Positions 26,694 through 35,676 of a stretch of 64,000 nucleotides of DNA are shown piece by piece; position 1 is the first letter of the stretch, and every line of letters starts with the position of its first letter. A model generated the notes under the pieces. It saw only the letters and a list, made by a program, of their open reading frames with translations, had not been told where the DNA came from and ran no database searches. Source of the stretch: DATFVB01 sp963714035 (lineage in GTDB: Bacteria > Acidobacteriota > Thermoanaerobaculia > UBA5066 > DATFVB01); contig OY970224.1 in the NCBI GenBank assembly GCA_963714035.1, forward strand, positions 3,534,001 to 3,598,000, given 5' to 3'. The translations under genes and the position numbers were made by a program.

Positions 26694-26957
26694 TCATTTC
26701 TTGTACCAGTCCGCGTTGACCTGCAGGAAGTGCTTCCACTTCTCGGGGATCGTCTCTTCCGTGAAGATCGCCGTGACCGGGCACGCAGGCTCGCAGTTGC
26801 CGCACTGGATGCATGTGTCGGGGTCGATGTAGAGCATCTCGGCGGCCTCGAAGCCGCCCTCGTCCTTGCGCGGATGAATGCAGTCGACCGGGCACACGTC
26901 GACGCAGGCGGTGTCCTTCGTCCCGATGCACGGCTCGGCGATGATGTACATTCCCAT
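26694..26957 (-). CDS. 7Fe-type ferredoxin ([3Fe-4S]/[4Fe-4S])
   Basis: An 87-residue ferredoxin. First cluster: Cys10-x7-Cys18-x3-Cys22-ProValAsp-Cys26, with Thr at the place of the second Cys of 8Fe proteins, which gives a [3Fe-4S] site. Second cluster: Cys49-x2-Cys52-x2-Cys55-x3-Cys59 ([4Fe-4S], CIQCGNCEPACPV). The C-terminal extension (EKWKHFLQVNADWYKK) is that of Thermus/Acidobacteria-type ferredoxins. It is an electron carrier; GGAGG 10 bases before the ATG. No redox partner is adjacent. Confidence 0.92.
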   Translation of the reverse strand: MGMYIIAEPCIGTKDTACVDVCPVDCIHPRKDEGGFEAAEMLYIDPDTCIQCGNCEPACPVTAIFTEETIPEKWKHFLQVNADWYKK

Positions 26958-27018
26958 CGAAAATCTTCCTCCGGCGCGCGATTCTAGCAGATCGGATTCG
27001 GGCGGAAACCGGCGCGAT

Positions 27019-27471
27019 TCACCGCGGATCGCGCCCGATCGCCTTCCGCGAAATCCAGAGCGGACCCACCAGGAGGTGGCGCAGGTTCCGCGCGAACGCC
27101 GGCCGGTTCTTTTCGAAGACGGCGTGGCCGACGAGCTGGAAGATCCACCCGGCGAGGAAGAGCGAAGCGGCGAGCCCGAGAACCGGCATCGCCCCGAACG
27201 CGGCGATCAGCATTCGTCCCGCCGCGTCGCATCCGGCGGCGAACAGGAAGAACACGGCGGCGGGCGCGGGGTCGATCGCGAGCTCGACGGCCGAAACGAG
27301 GACGATGACGGGTTCTGCCGCCGTCAGGCGGCTCCCGATCCGGGCCGTGGCGAGAGCCAGGACGGACGAGAAAACGATGAGCGGAATCCCGACGGAGTGG
27401 CAGATCCGGTTTCCCGGGGTCCGATGCGCCGACGCGTAATCGTCGAACAGCCGCCCGGCCCGGGAAGTCAT
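27019..27471 (-). CDS. Mpo1-like (DUF962) integral membrane protein
   Basis: A 150-residue membrane protein with four hydrophobic stretches. Signatures are DYASAHRTPGNRICHSVGIP at residues 11-30 and GWIFQLVGHAVFEKNRPAF near 108, which hold the conserved His residues of the Mpo1/YGL010w family. The yeast member is an Fe(II)-dependent dioxygenase that alpha-oxidises 2-hydroxy fatty acids. Function in bacteria is not established, but the His pattern is intact. Confidence 0.8.
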   Translation of the reverse strand: MTSRAGRLFDDYASAHRTPGNRICHSVGIPLIVFSSVLALATARIGSRLTAAEPVIVLVSAVELAIDPAPAAVFFLFAAGCDAAGRMLIAAFGAMPVLGLAASLFLAGWIFQLVGHAVFEKNRPAFARNLRHLLVGPLWISRKAIGRDPR

Positions 27472-27502
27472 TGGCGGATTCTACGCCGTGAAACCGACGG
27501 TC

Positions 27503-27784
27503 CTACTTGAGGACACCGACGGTCTGGGCCAGGTTGGAGCCGCCGGACTGCGGGGTGAATCGAACGGTCACCCGGGCTCCCTGCGCGACCACTCCGTTGA
27601 ACTTCGTTTCCTTCGTCCAGACGAGAGAAACGCTTTCCCCGGAATCGGATCTCACCGTGAACGCGTGCGACACCGCCGAATAGCTCCGAACGACGCCGGT
27701 GACGGTGAGGTTCTTTTCCGAGGCCGCGGAGGCCCCGGCGGCGGCGGCGAGCGTGACGATGAAGGCGATCGCGTTCCTGTTCAT
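27503..27784 (-). CDS. Small secreted beta-rich protein
   Basis: A 93-residue protein from the ATG at 27784. Residues 1-21 are a signal peptide (FIVTLAAAAGASA). The mature part (NLTVTGVVRSYSAVSHAFTV, TKFNGVVAQGARVTVRF) has the look of a DUF5666/OB-like small barrel. No function assignable. It is separated from the Mpo1-like gene by 31 bases and could be co-transcribed upstream of it. Confidence 0.6.
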   Translation of the reverse strand: MNRNAIAFIVTLAAAAGASAASEKNLTVTGVVRSYSAVSHAFTVRSDSGESVSLVWTKETKFNGVVAQGARVTVRFTPQSGGSNLAQTVGVLK

Positions 27785-27917
27785 GGCGCTTCTCCGGAAC
27801 CGCAACGCGCGCCCTCCCCTCGAAATTCCCGCCGCCCGTGCTTTCGCCCCACGCTTGACACCGCCTCGGCGCGCTCTTACGATTCGTCGTTTTTATACTT
27901 CGCCCGCGGGAGGCTGC

Positions 27918-28592
27918 ATGACGAAACGCTGGTCTGAAACGGATCTCCGGTTCCTCCGCGACAACGCCGACAAGATGGACGTCCAGGCTCTCGCCGACCG
28001 CCTCGCGGCGCGCGTCGAGGAGGTGGAGGCGAAGATCGAGAAACTCGGTCTCCGCCCCGCCGAGAGCGCGTCCAACGGAAAGACGCCAGCCTCTTTCCGC
28101 GAGATGTTCAAGCACTCCGAGGCGGCCCGGAAGGAATACGAACGCGGAGCGGCGGCTCTCCAGAAGAAGAAGTACGAGGAAGCGGAAAAGCATTTCCGCG
28201 CGCTTCTCGAGGGCTTCGGCGACGAGCGGGAGCTCGCCGACCGCGCCCGCCTGTACCTCGCGGTCTGCCAGCGGCGCACGAAGGCGGCGGCGCGTCCGGC
28301 GGGCGACGCCGAGGACGTCTATTACGCGGCGCTCGTCGAAAAGAACCGGAAGAATTTCCCGGAAGCGGTCGAGCAGCTGAAGAAATCCGTCCGGAAATCC
28401 GGCGACGGGAAGATCCCCTATCTCCTCGCGTGCTGCTACGCCCAGATGAACGAGACCGAGAGCGCGCTCGAGGCGCTCGAGCAGGCGATCACGGAGGACG
28501 AAGGGAGCCGCGCCGTCGCCCGCCGCGACCCCGATTTCGAGCCGCTGCGGAGCAGCGCGCTCTTCCAGAAGCTGACCGCCGCGACGGCCTGA
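27918..28592 (+). CDS. TPR-containing protein
   Basis: A 224-residue cytoplasmic protein starting at 27918 (GGGAGG upstream). N-terminal HTH-like segment (RWSETDLRFLRDNADKMDVQ, residues 4-23), then two tetratricopeptide-type helix pairs (~70-115 AALQKKKYEEAEKHFRALLE and ~140-205 AALVEKNRKNFPEAVEQLKK). No membrane segment. It ends 55 bases before glmU and may be co-transcribed with it. Likely a protein-protein scaffold. Confidence 0.75.
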   Translation: MTKRWSETDLRFLRDNADKMDVQALADRLAARVEEVEAKIEKLGLRPAESASNGKTPASFREMFKHSEAARKEYERGAAALQKKKYEEAEKHFRALLEGFGDERELADRARLYLAVCQRRTKAAARPAGDAEDVYYAALVEKNRKNFPEAVEQLKKSVRKSGDGKIPYLLACCYAQMNETESALEALEQAITEDEGSRAVARRDPDFEPLRSSALFQKLTAATA

Positions 28593-28647
28593 CCGCCAAG
28601 AAGGGCTCCTGAAGAAGCGACCGGAACCGCCCGCCCCGGCCCCGTCG

Positions 28648-29964
28648 GTGATCGTCATGGCCGCCGGCGCGGGGACCCGGATGAACTCCGATCTCCCGAA
28701 GGTGCTCCATCGCGTGGCCGGCCGCGCGATGCTCGACGCGGTCCTCGACGAGGCGGAGAAGCTCGACCCCGAGCAGATCGTCGTCGTCGCGGGACACGGC
28801 CGCGACCGGGTGGAGGCGCTCGTGGCGGCCCGTCCGCGAGTCCGCATCGCGGTCCAGGATCCTCCGCGGGGAACGGGCGACGCCGTCGCCCGGGCGCTTC
28901 CTCTCCTCGACGACTCCCGCGGTCCCGTGCTCGTGCTCTCCGGGGACACGCCTCTCATCACCGCGCAGTCGCTTCGGACGTTGCTCGACCACTTCCGCCG
29001 AACGCGAGCGGCCGCCGCCCTTTTTTCGGCCCGACCGGAAGAACCGGGAGCGCTCGGCCGCATCGTCCGCCGGAAGGGTCGCTTCGCCGCCATCGTCGAG
29101 ATGCGCGACGCGACCGCTGTCCAGAAGAAGATCGGCGAGATCAACGCCGGGATCTACTGTTTCGACCGGACGGCGCTCGCGCGCGGCCTTCGCGGGATCC
29201 GCGACGACAACGCGGCGGGGGAGTACTACCTGACCGACGCCGTCACCGCGCTCGTGCGCGCGCGGGCGGTCGTCGAGGCGATCGAGATTCCGGACGCGCG
29301 CGAGGCGATGGGGGTCAATTCGCGGCGCGAGCTCGCGTTCGCGGACGCGGTGGAACGCCGGCGGGGCGCCGAGCGACTCATCGACCAGGGCGCGACACTG
29401 CTCGATCCCGAGTCGACGCTCGTCGGCCCGTACGTCTCCGCGGCTCGCGACGTCGTGATCCATCCCTTCGTCGTGCTCGAAGGCCGGACGAGCCTCGCCG
29501 AAGGATGCGAGATCAAGTCGTTCTGCGCCTTGAACGACTCCGTCATCGGCCGGCGCACGACGGTCGGACCGTTCGCCCGGCTCCGCCCCGGGACGGTCCT
29601 CGACGAGGACGTCCGGGTGGGCAACTTCGTGGAGACGAAGAAGGCGCACCTGAAGAAAGGGGCGAAGGCTTCCCACCTGTCCTATCTCGGCGATACGGAA
29701 ATCGGGGAAGACGCCAACATCGGCGCGGGGACGATCACCTGCAACTACGACGGCGAGAAGAAGCACTTCACCCGGATCGGCCGCGGGGCGTTCATCGGCA
29801 GCGACTCCCAGCTCGTCGCGCCCGTCGAGGTCGGAGACGGGGCGTACGTCGGAGCGGGCTCGACGATCACGAAGAGCGTCCCGCCCGGCGCGCTCGCGAT
29901 ATCCCGCGGAGACCAGCGGAACATCGACGGCTGGGCCGCCCGCCGCAAGAAGAAGGCGGAATAG
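28648..29964 (+). CDS. glmU: Bifunctional UDP-GlcNAc pyrophosphorylase / GlcN-1-P acetyltransferase GlmU
   Basis: A 438-residue enzyme making UDP-GlcNAc from GlcN-1-P in two steps. The N-terminal uridyltransferase has AAGAGTRMNSDLPKVLH with the G-x-G-T-R and Lys; GTGDAV and SGDTPL follow. From residue ~245 a left-handed beta-helix (hexapeptides, GARVR.. to IGAGTITCNYDG) forms the acetyltransferase. The first Met (GTG at 28648) lies very near the nucleotide loop, so a start a few codons upstream is possible. glmS follows 441 bases downstream on the same strand, so the UDP-GlcNAc pathway is clustered. Confidence 0.93.
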   Translation: MIVMAAGAGTRMNSDLPKVLHRVAGRAMLDAVLDEAEKLDPEQIVVVAGHGRDRVEALVAARPRVRIAVQDPPRGTGDAVARALPLLDDSRGPVLVLSGDTPLITAQSLRTLLDHFRRTRAAAALFSARPEEPGALGRIVRRKGRFAAIVEMRDATAVQKKIGEINAGIYCFDRTALARGLRGIRDDNAAGEYYLTDAVTALVRARAVVEAIEIPDAREAMGVNSRRELAFADAVERRRGAERLIDQGATLLDPESTLVGPYVSAARDVVIHPFVVLEGRTSLAEGCEIKSFCALNDSVIGRRTTVGPFARLRPGTVLDEDVRVGNFVETKKAHLKKGAKASHLSYLGDTEIGEDANIGAGTITCNYDGEKKHFTRIGRGAFIGSDSQLVAPVEVGDGAYVGAGSTITKSVPPGALAISRGDQRNIDGWAARRKKKAE

Positions 29965-30029
29965 GCTCCTCCCGCGCGTCGTTTTCCCCACGGCGGCGCG
30001 TCTTTTGTCCCTCACGAGTTTGCCGGAAC

Positions 30030-30067
30030 GCCCGCCTTTCGGGAACAATGCGGCGGGCATCCTTTTT
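30030..30067 (+). terminator. Possible terminator after glmU
   Basis: GCCCGCC (30030-30036) pairs with GGCGGGC (30052-30058) across a 15-base loop, followed by ATCC and five T. It would end the TPR-glmU transcript. Moderate strength. Confidence 0.5.
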
Positions 30068-30272
30068 GCGGTGATGACAGCGAAAATGAGGTTGGCGACG
30101 ATTTCGACGGAACGGCAGACGCTGCGCGAGCTTCGCGAAGGCCCGGGTGTCCTCATCCCCGACTCTGGTGGGGCGCCGACGCGGTCGAGCGCTTTTGCGC
30201 GAGCCGCGGGACGTCGTCTTCGGGCCGGGGTCTCCGAAGCGGTCGAGCGCCCCTGCGCGAGCCGCGCGGGCA

Positions 30273-30403
30273 AATCGCGAAAAGTCTCCGTGAAAGGACA
30301 TGAGCGCCGCGCACGCCAGTGCGCGCGCCCTTTCGCGGAGGAGGTTCACGATATGGGAGGCCGAAAGCCGTCGACGACGTTTCGCCCGAGCGGCGAGGCC
30401 GAC
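30273..30403 (+). repeat. Mosaic repeat family C, copy at glmS
   Basis: Contains AATCGCGAAAAGTCTCCG, CGGAGGAGGTTCACGAT, GGGAGGCCG and ends GCGAGGCCGAC. The same blocks in the same order occur at 50773-50868 and, partly, at 41119-41262. It ends two bases before the glmS start codon. Confidence 0.65.
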
Positions 30404-30405
30404 TG

Positions 30406-32232
30406 ATGTGTGGAATTGTGGGATACGTCGGTCCCCGCCAGGCGACGCCCGTTCTCCTCGACGGGCTGCGGCGCCTCGAATACCGGGGCTATGACTCGGC
30501 CGGGATCGCCGTCCTCGAGGACGGGAAGTTCTTCATCGCCCGCGCCGAAGGCAAGCTCGGCGCGCTCGTCGACAAGCTGAACGGGAATACGCCCCCCGGC
30601 ACGACGGGCATCGGCCACACCCGCTGGGCAACGCACGGAAAACCGATCGAGCGCAACGCGCATCCGCACCTTTCCGGCAACCGACGGATCGCCGTGATCC
30701 ACAACGGCATCATCGAAAACTTCGCCGAGCGAAAGAGATTGCTCAAGAGCGAAGGCCAGGTCTTCCTCTCCGACACGGACACCGAGGTCTTCGCCCACGA
30801 GGTGGAACGGCAGTACCGCGGCGACCTGTTCGCCGCCGTCCGCGAGGCCCGCCAGACGCTCGTCGGCGCGTACGCGGTCGTCGTGTCGTCCGTGGACGAA
30901 CCGGGGGTGCTCGTCGCGGCGCGCTCCGGTCCTCCGATCGTCCTCGGCGTCGGGGAGGGAGAGAACTTCGTCGCGTCCGACGCGACGGCCGTCCTCCCGT
31001 GGACGCGGCGCGTGATCTTCCTCGAGGACGGAGACGTCGCGCGCGTGGACGCCGCATCGATCCGCATCGTCGACGGCGACGGGAACGAGGCGGATCGGGC
31101 CGTGCGCACGCTCGCGTGGGATGCGGTGTCGGCGGAGAAATCGGGGTATCTCCACTTCATGGCCAAGGAGATCCACGAGCAGCCGGTCGCGGTCGCGGAG
31201 AGCATGGGAGGCAAGGTCTCGCTCGAGACGGGCGCGCTCGAATTCGACGATCCGCTCCTCTCTCCCGAGCGCGTCTCCCGCATCGACCGGGTGCTGCTGC
31301 TGGCCTGCGGCACCTCGTGGCACGCGAGCCTCGTCGGCAAGTTCCTGATCGAGAGAATGGCGCGCATTCCCGTGGAGGTCGACTACGGAAGCGAGTTCCG
31401 GTACCGCGCGCCGGTCGTCTCGGCGGCGACGCTCGCGATCGGCGTGTCCCAGTCGGGCGAGACGGCCGATACGGTCGCGGCGCTCCAGGAGGCGCGCCGG
31501 CAGGGCGCCTCGCTCGGAGCGATCGTGAACGTCCCGGGGTCGCAGATCGCCCGGATGGCGGAAGCGGTCTGGCCGACGCACGCCGGACCGGAGATCGGCG
31601 TCGCGTCGACGAAGGCGTTCACGACGCAGCTCCTGGTGTTCTTCCTCGTCGCCGCCCGCCTCCGCGAAGCGCGGGGAATTCGCGCCGGATTGACCGCCGA
31701 GGAGACCGCCGCGCTCGCGCAGCTCCCGGGCCTGATCGAGAAGGCGCTCCACAAGGAGGCGCAGATCCAGGCGCTCGCGAAGAAGCTCTCGCATTTCCAC
31801 GACTTCCTCTATCTCGGCCGGGGCACCCACTACCCGATCGCCCTCGAAGGCGCGTTGAAGCTGAAGGAGATCTCCTACATCCACGCCGAAGGGTACCCGG
31901 CGGGCGAGATGAAGCACGGGCCGATCGCGCTGATCTCCGAACAGATGCCGGTGATGGTGCTCGCGCCGCGCGACGGATGGCGGGAGAAGACGCTCTCGAA
32001 TCTGCGCGAGGTGAAGTCCCGCGACGCGAGGGCGATCGTCGTCGCCACGCAGGTGGACGAAGAGATCGAGGAGCTCGCCGACGACGTCATCGAGATCCCC
32101 GAGACGATTCCCGAGCTCCAGCCCATCGTTTCCGTTATCCCGCTCCAGCTCTTCGCTTACCACGTCGCGGTCATCCTCGGATGCGACGTGGATCAGCCGA
32201 GGAACCTCGCCAAGAGCGTGACGGTCGAGTAA
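30406..32232 (+). CDS. glmS: Glutamine-fructose-6-phosphate aminotransferase GlmS
   Basis: A 608-residue enzyme making glucosamine-6-phosphate. The start must be the ATG at 30406, because the residue after it is Cys2, the amidase nucleophile (MCGIVGYVG). EYRGYDSAG and HTRWATHG follow in the glutaminase domain (~1-240). Two SIS domains (~285-425, 455-595) carry LLACGTSWHAS and SQSGETADT; the canonical C-terminus AKSVTVE is present. No ribosome binding site is visible in the repeat sequence abutting the ATG, so translation may depend on the upstream transcript. Confidence 0.95.
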   Translation: MCGIVGYVGPRQATPVLLDGLRRLEYRGYDSAGIAVLEDGKFFIARAEGKLGALVDKLNGNTPPGTTGIGHTRWATHGKPIERNAHPHLSGNRRIAVIHNGIIENFAERKRLLKSEGQVFLSDTDTEVFAHEVERQYRGDLFAAVREARQTLVGAYAVVVSSVDEPGVLVAARSGPPIVLGVGEGENFVASDATAVLPWTRRVIFLEDGDVARVDAASIRIVDGDGNEADRAVRTLAWDAVSAEKSGYLHFMAKEIHEQPVAVAESMGGKVSLETGALEFDDPLLSPERVSRIDRVLLLACGTSWHASLVGKFLIERMARIPVEVDYGSEFRYRAPVVSAATLAIGVSQSGETADTVAALQEARRQGASLGAIVNVPGSQIARMAEAVWPTHAGPEIGVASTKAFTTQLLVFFLVAARLREARGIRAGLTAEETAALAQLPGLIEKALHKEAQIQALAKKLSHFHDFLYLGRGTHYPIALEGALKLKEISYIHAEGYPAGEMKHGPIALISEQMPVMVLAPRDGWREKTLSNLREVKSRDARAIVVATQVDEEIEELADDVIEIPETIPELQPIVSVIPLQLFAYHVAVILGCDVDQPRNLAKSVTVE

Positions 32233-32383
32233 GTCGTGCTCGACTTGGAGCGGCGACGGAGTCGCCGCTCAACTCGAGCGCGGGCGAGTTCAGGCGGACG
32301 CTCGGCGCCGCCTGACTCGCCTGCTGGATGAAGCATCTGCGCGAGCCGTCTGAGCTTCCGAAAACGATCTCGCATCATTGATA

Positions 32384-34609
32384 ATGCCCCCCTTCGTGAA
32401 CACGGAAGACCTCCTCCACGACTTGAACCCCGAGCAGCGCGAGGCCGTTCTCGCGGGCGACGGGCCGATGCTCGTCCTCGCCGGGGCAGGGTCGGGGAAG
32501 ACGCGCGTCGTGACGCGGCGCCTCGCGCGCCTCGTGCGCGAGGGGGCGGACCCGCGGCGGATCGTCGCGGTGACGTTCACGAACAAGGCGGCGGAGGAGA
32601 TGCGGGAGCGCGTCGCCGCGCTCGCGGGAGCGCGTCTCCCGTCGTTCGTCGGGACGTTCCACTCCTGGGGCCTGCGGTTCCTTCGCCGGATCGGCGGCGC
32701 CGAGGGGCGGACCGCGAGCTTCTCGATCGCGGACACGGCGGACCAGCTCGCGCTCGTCCGCGAGTCGATGGAAGAGCTCGGGCTCTCCGAGCAGACCTTC
32801 ACGCCCGGCGCGGTGCACGCGCGGATCTCGGACGCGAAGTCGTCCGCACGCTCCGCGGAAAAGTTCGCGACCGAGGAGGACGATTTCGCGGGTACGCGCA
32901 TCGCCGGCGTCTTCGCGCGCTACGAGAAGAAGCTCCGCGCCGCGAACGCGTTCGATTTCGACGACCTGATCGCCGTCCCCGTCCGGGCTCTCCGGGGGTC
33001 GGACGCCCTGCGGGACGGAGAGCGCGCGCGGATCGAGCACCTCCTCGTCGACGAATACCAGGACACGAACGCCGCGCAGGACGCGCTGATCAAGCTCCTC
33101 GGGGAGAAAGCGCGATCGCTCTGCGCGGTCGGGGACGAGGACCAGTCGATCTATGCCTGGCGCGGGGCGCGGGTCGAGCACATTCTGAGGTTCGAGCAGG
33201 ATTTCCCGGGCGCCCGGGTCGTCCCGCTCACCCGCAACTACCGCTCGACCGCCACGATCCTCGAGGCGGCCGGGGCCGTCGTCTCCCACAACCGCCGCCG
33301 GCGGCCGAAGACGCTCGTGTCGGAGGCGGGCGAGGGCCAGGCCGTCGAGATGCGGGTCTTCCGCGACGATCGCGTCGAGGCGGAATCGGTCGTCTCCGAG
33401 ATCCGGCGCGCCGAGCGGCCGCTCTCCGAGTTCGCCGTCCTGTTCCGCGTCAACGCGCAGTCGCGCTCGTTCGAGGACGAGCTGATGCGGCAGAACCTCC
33501 CGTACGTCGTGGTCGGCGGAATGAAGTTCTACGAGCGGGCGGAAGTGAAGGACGCGGTCGCCTACTACCGGCTCGCCCTCGATCCGGCCGACGACCTGGC
33601 CTTCCGGCGGGTCGTCAACGCGCCGGCGCGGGGAATCGGCGGGGTGACCCTCGAGCGTCTCGCCGCCGCGGCCCGGGAGCGCGGGGTCTCGCTCTTCGAA
33701 GCGTCCGCCGGGACCCCCGGGATCACGGAGCGCGCGCGCATCGCGCTCGAACGGTTCCGGGCAATCGTGGAAGGGGCCCGGGCGAAGGCGGTGGAGCTTT
33801 CGCCCGCCGCGCTCCTCGAGCTCGTCCTGGAGACTTCCGGATATCGGGCTCTCTACGAGACCTCCTCGGAGCGGGAAGACGTCGCCCGGCGCGAGAACCT
33901 CGTCGAGCTCGTCTCGGCGGCCCGCGAGTACGAGCGCCGCGAGGGGGAGGGCGCGACGGTCCGCGGCTTCCTCGACGCGGTTTCCCTGGCGACGGACGCC
34001 GACGCGCCGCGGCCCGCCGGCGCCGTGACGCTCATGACGCTCCACTCGGCCAAGGGGCTCGAGTTCTCCGACGTCTACGTGGCGGGCCTCGAAGAAGGTT
34101 TCCTTCCTCACGTTCAGAGCGCCGGGTCCGAGGACGAGATCGAGGAGGAGCGCCGGCTGCTCTACGTCGGCATGACCCGTGCGCGCCGGCGCCTGACGCT
34201 CACCCTCGCGCGCCAGAGGATGCTCTACGGAGAGACCCGGCCCCGCCAGGAGTCCCGCTTCGCGTCGGAGCTCCCTCCTTCCGTCGCCCGGATCGACGAC
34301 GCGGCGGGAGCGCCCACGCTCTTCTCGCGCGACGAGGACGAGGAGCCCGGTTTCCGGTGGGAGAAATCGGAGCGCGTGCGCCTGCCGTTCCGACGCCCGC
34401 CTCCCGTCACCGTGCCCCGGCGCCGCGCAGCCGTTCCCGGAACGCTCGCGGGATTCTCGCGCGGGGCGCGAGTTCGGCATCCCACCTACGGCTCGGGAGT
34501 GATCCTCCAGCAGGAGGGCTCCGGAGACGAAGCGCGGCTGACCGTCTTCTTCGACCGGGCGGGCAAGAAGAAGTTCGTCGCGAAGTTCGCGAACCTGACT
34601 CCGGCGTAG
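32384..34609 (+). CDS. UvrD/PcrA-type superfamily 1 DNA helicase
   Basis: A 741-residue 3'-5' helicase. All SF1A motifs are seen: Walker A GAGSGKT (34-40) after the Q-motif LNPEQREAV, Ia TFTNKAAEEM, II VDEYQDTN, III GDEDQSIYAWRGA, IV LTRNYRS, V TLHSAKGLEF and VI VGMTRARRRL. The C-terminal ~60 residues hold a PcrA-like tail ending GARVRHPTYGSGVIL..., the domain that binds RNA polymerase in PcrA/UvrD. Its role is replication-repair and transcription-coupled repair. It is 151 bases downstream of glmS on the same strand, but a link is not needed. Confidence 0.92.
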   Translation: MPPFVNTEDLLHDLNPEQREAVLAGDGPMLVLAGAGSGKTRVVTRRLARLVREGADPRRIVAVTFTNKAAEEMRERVAALAGARLPSFVGTFHSWGLRFLRRIGGAEGRTASFSIADTADQLALVRESMEELGLSEQTFTPGAVHARISDAKSSARSAEKFATEEDDFAGTRIAGVFARYEKKLRAANAFDFDDLIAVPVRALRGSDALRDGERARIEHLLVDEYQDTNAAQDALIKLLGEKARSLCAVGDEDQSIYAWRGARVEHILRFEQDFPGARVVPLTRNYRSTATILEAAGAVVSHNRRRRPKTLVSEAGEGQAVEMRVFRDDRVEAESVVSEIRRAERPLSEFAVLFRVNAQSRSFEDELMRQNLPYVVVGGMKFYERAEVKDAVAYYRLALDPADDLAFRRVVNAPARGIGGVTLERLAAAARERGVSLFEASAGTPGITERARIALERFRAIVEGARAKAVELSPAALLELVLETSGYRALYETSSEREDVARRENLVELVSAAREYERREGEGATVRGFLDAVSLATDADAPRPAGAVTLMTLHSAKGLEFSDVYVAGLEEGFLPHVQSAGSEDEIEEERRLLYVGMTRARRRLTLTLARQRMLYGETRPRQESRFASELPPSVARIDDAAGAPTLFSRDEDEEPGFRWEKSERVRLPFRRPPPVTVPRRRAAVPGTLAGFSRGARVRHPTYGSGVILQQEGSGDEARLTVFFDRAGKKKFVAKFANLTPA

Positions 34610-34639
34610 GGGCGCCGCGCGAGCGCGGGGGCAAGTACG

Positions 34640-34830
34640 CCTGACCGCGACCGAGATCCCTCGCTGCGCTCGGGATGACGGCGGAAGGAGCCCGACGACG
34701 ACGGGAGAGAGGCTCGGCGACCTCTGTCATTCCGAGGAGGGTACGACGAGGATCGGTCGAGGCCCCCGCGACCGGGGATCCGGCGACCGAGATCCTTCGC
34801 TCGTCTGGCGCCGACGCTGACGCGTCGGCA
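34640..34830. repeat. Imperfect inverted repeats, CGAGATCCCTCG / ATTCCGAGGAGG type
   Basis: Around 34652-34680 (ACCGAGATCCCTCGCTGCGCTC) and 34728-34805 (TGTCATTCCGAGGAGG ... ACCGAGATCCTTCGCTCG) are copies of a palindromic unit that ends in GGGATGACG/TGTCATTCC. Such units are widespread intergenic repeats in high-GC environmental bacteria. No gene is present. Confidence 0.5.
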
Positions 34831-34880
34831 GGCAAGCTCAGGATTTAGCGCTCTGCGCGCACGAAAGTGCGCGCGACGCG

Positions 34881-35615
34881 CTAAAACTTGGCTACCAGGG
34901 CGATCGAGGTGATCGTGTCGGTCTTGCCGAAGCCCGGCACCGGCTCGTTCAGGTACGCGAGGATGTGGGAAGCCTTCAGCGAAAACACCTTGTTGATCGC
35001 GACGCTGATCGAAAACGCGTTGGCGACCCGCCAGTCGCTCGAATCCGAGAAGTTCTCGACGTAGGAAAACTCTTCCGACAGGTCGGTCGTCGAGGAGAGC
35101 TTCCACTTGTAGAGAAGCCCGGCCTGCCCGGTTCCGAACGACCGGTCGTCGCCGACCGAGCGGTTCTCCTTCGTATAGCCGGCGCCGAGCTGGAATTTCA
35201 GCTCCTGGGCGTCGGTCTTCACGACGGAGTAGGCGCCGCCGCCGATGGCGGAAAGCCGGTTGTCGATGCCCGCGAACTCGTTCTTGAAGTAGTCGCCCTG
35301 GGCGAAGAGCTCGAAACGCGGCGACAGGTGCCGGCCGCCCCGGAGTTCGGCGGCGATCGTCTTGGCGGTCGTCACGCCGTCGGTGTCCCCCTGGACGAAC
35401 GCCCCTTTCGCGAGGCCATCCCAGACGTCCTTCTTGTAGTCGATCTCGAGGCCGGCGCCGACCGTCTGGACGTTCGTGTTCCCGGTCGTCCCGACGTAGG
35501 AGGCCTCGGCCTTTCCCGACCAGACGGGCGGCGGTCCGGGCGGCGGCTCCTCGGCGAAAGCCGCGGCGGACGTCAGCAGAACGATGGCGGCGAGCGGAAC
35601 CCGGTGGATCTTCAT
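34881..35615 (-). CDS. DUF481 (YdiY-like) outer-membrane beta-barrel protein
   Basis: A 244-residue protein. Signal peptide (1-21, AAAFA cut) then a Pro-rich linker and a barrel of alternating strands (WSGKAEASYVGTTGNTNVQT, GLEIDYKKDVWDGLAKGAFV, FELFAQGDYFKNEFAG, QLGAGYTKENRSVGD ...). The TTGNTN turn and YKxxxW pattern are hallmarks of DUF481. The protein ends in an aromatic Phe (IALVAKF), the signal for outer-membrane assembly. It is probably a small channel or surface barrel of unknown role. The reverse reading upstream to 35870 is not coding. Confidence 0.85.
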   Translation of the reverse strand: MKIHRVPLAAIVLLTSAAAFAEEPPPGPPPVWSGKAEASYVGTTGNTNVQTVGAGLEIDYKKDVWDGLAKGAFVQGDTDGVTTAKTIAAELRGGRHLSPRFELFAQGDYFKNEFAGIDNRLSAIGGGAYSVVKTDAQELKFQLGAGYTKENRSVGDDRSFGTGQAGLLYKWKLSSTTDLSEEFSYVENFSDSSDWRVANAFSISVAINKVFSLKASHILAYLNEPVPGFGKTDTITSIALVAKF

Positions 35616-35676
35616 GCAGTAACCCTCCCCGTCGCGTCCGGGATTCATGAACGATGCCAGCGGCGCCCGGACGGCG

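Larger units (their letters stand above)
29965..30405 (+). other. glmU-glmS intergenic region
   Basis: 441 bases with no credible gene. It holds a terminator-like hairpin (30030-30067), two 28-bp direct repeats GCGGTCGAGCGC-N4-GCGCGAGCCGCG-like at 30181-30208 and 30239-30266, and a mosaic repeat (family C) at 30273-30403 that runs to 2 bases before the glmS ATG. I see no glmS ribozyme core and no clear ribosome binding site for glmS. Confidence 0.6.

Noticed and set aside
29965..30405. Possible glmS ribozyme
   Set aside because: The conserved core and cleavage context of glmS ribozymes are not seen; the region is built of repeats.
30319..30405. Upstream extension of glmS
   Set aside because: The extra 29 codons lie in repeat sequence, and Cys must follow the first Met for the amidase to work.
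34640..34830. CRISPR-like repeats
   Set aside because: The repeats are few, imperfect and palindromic, with unequal spacing and no cas genes.
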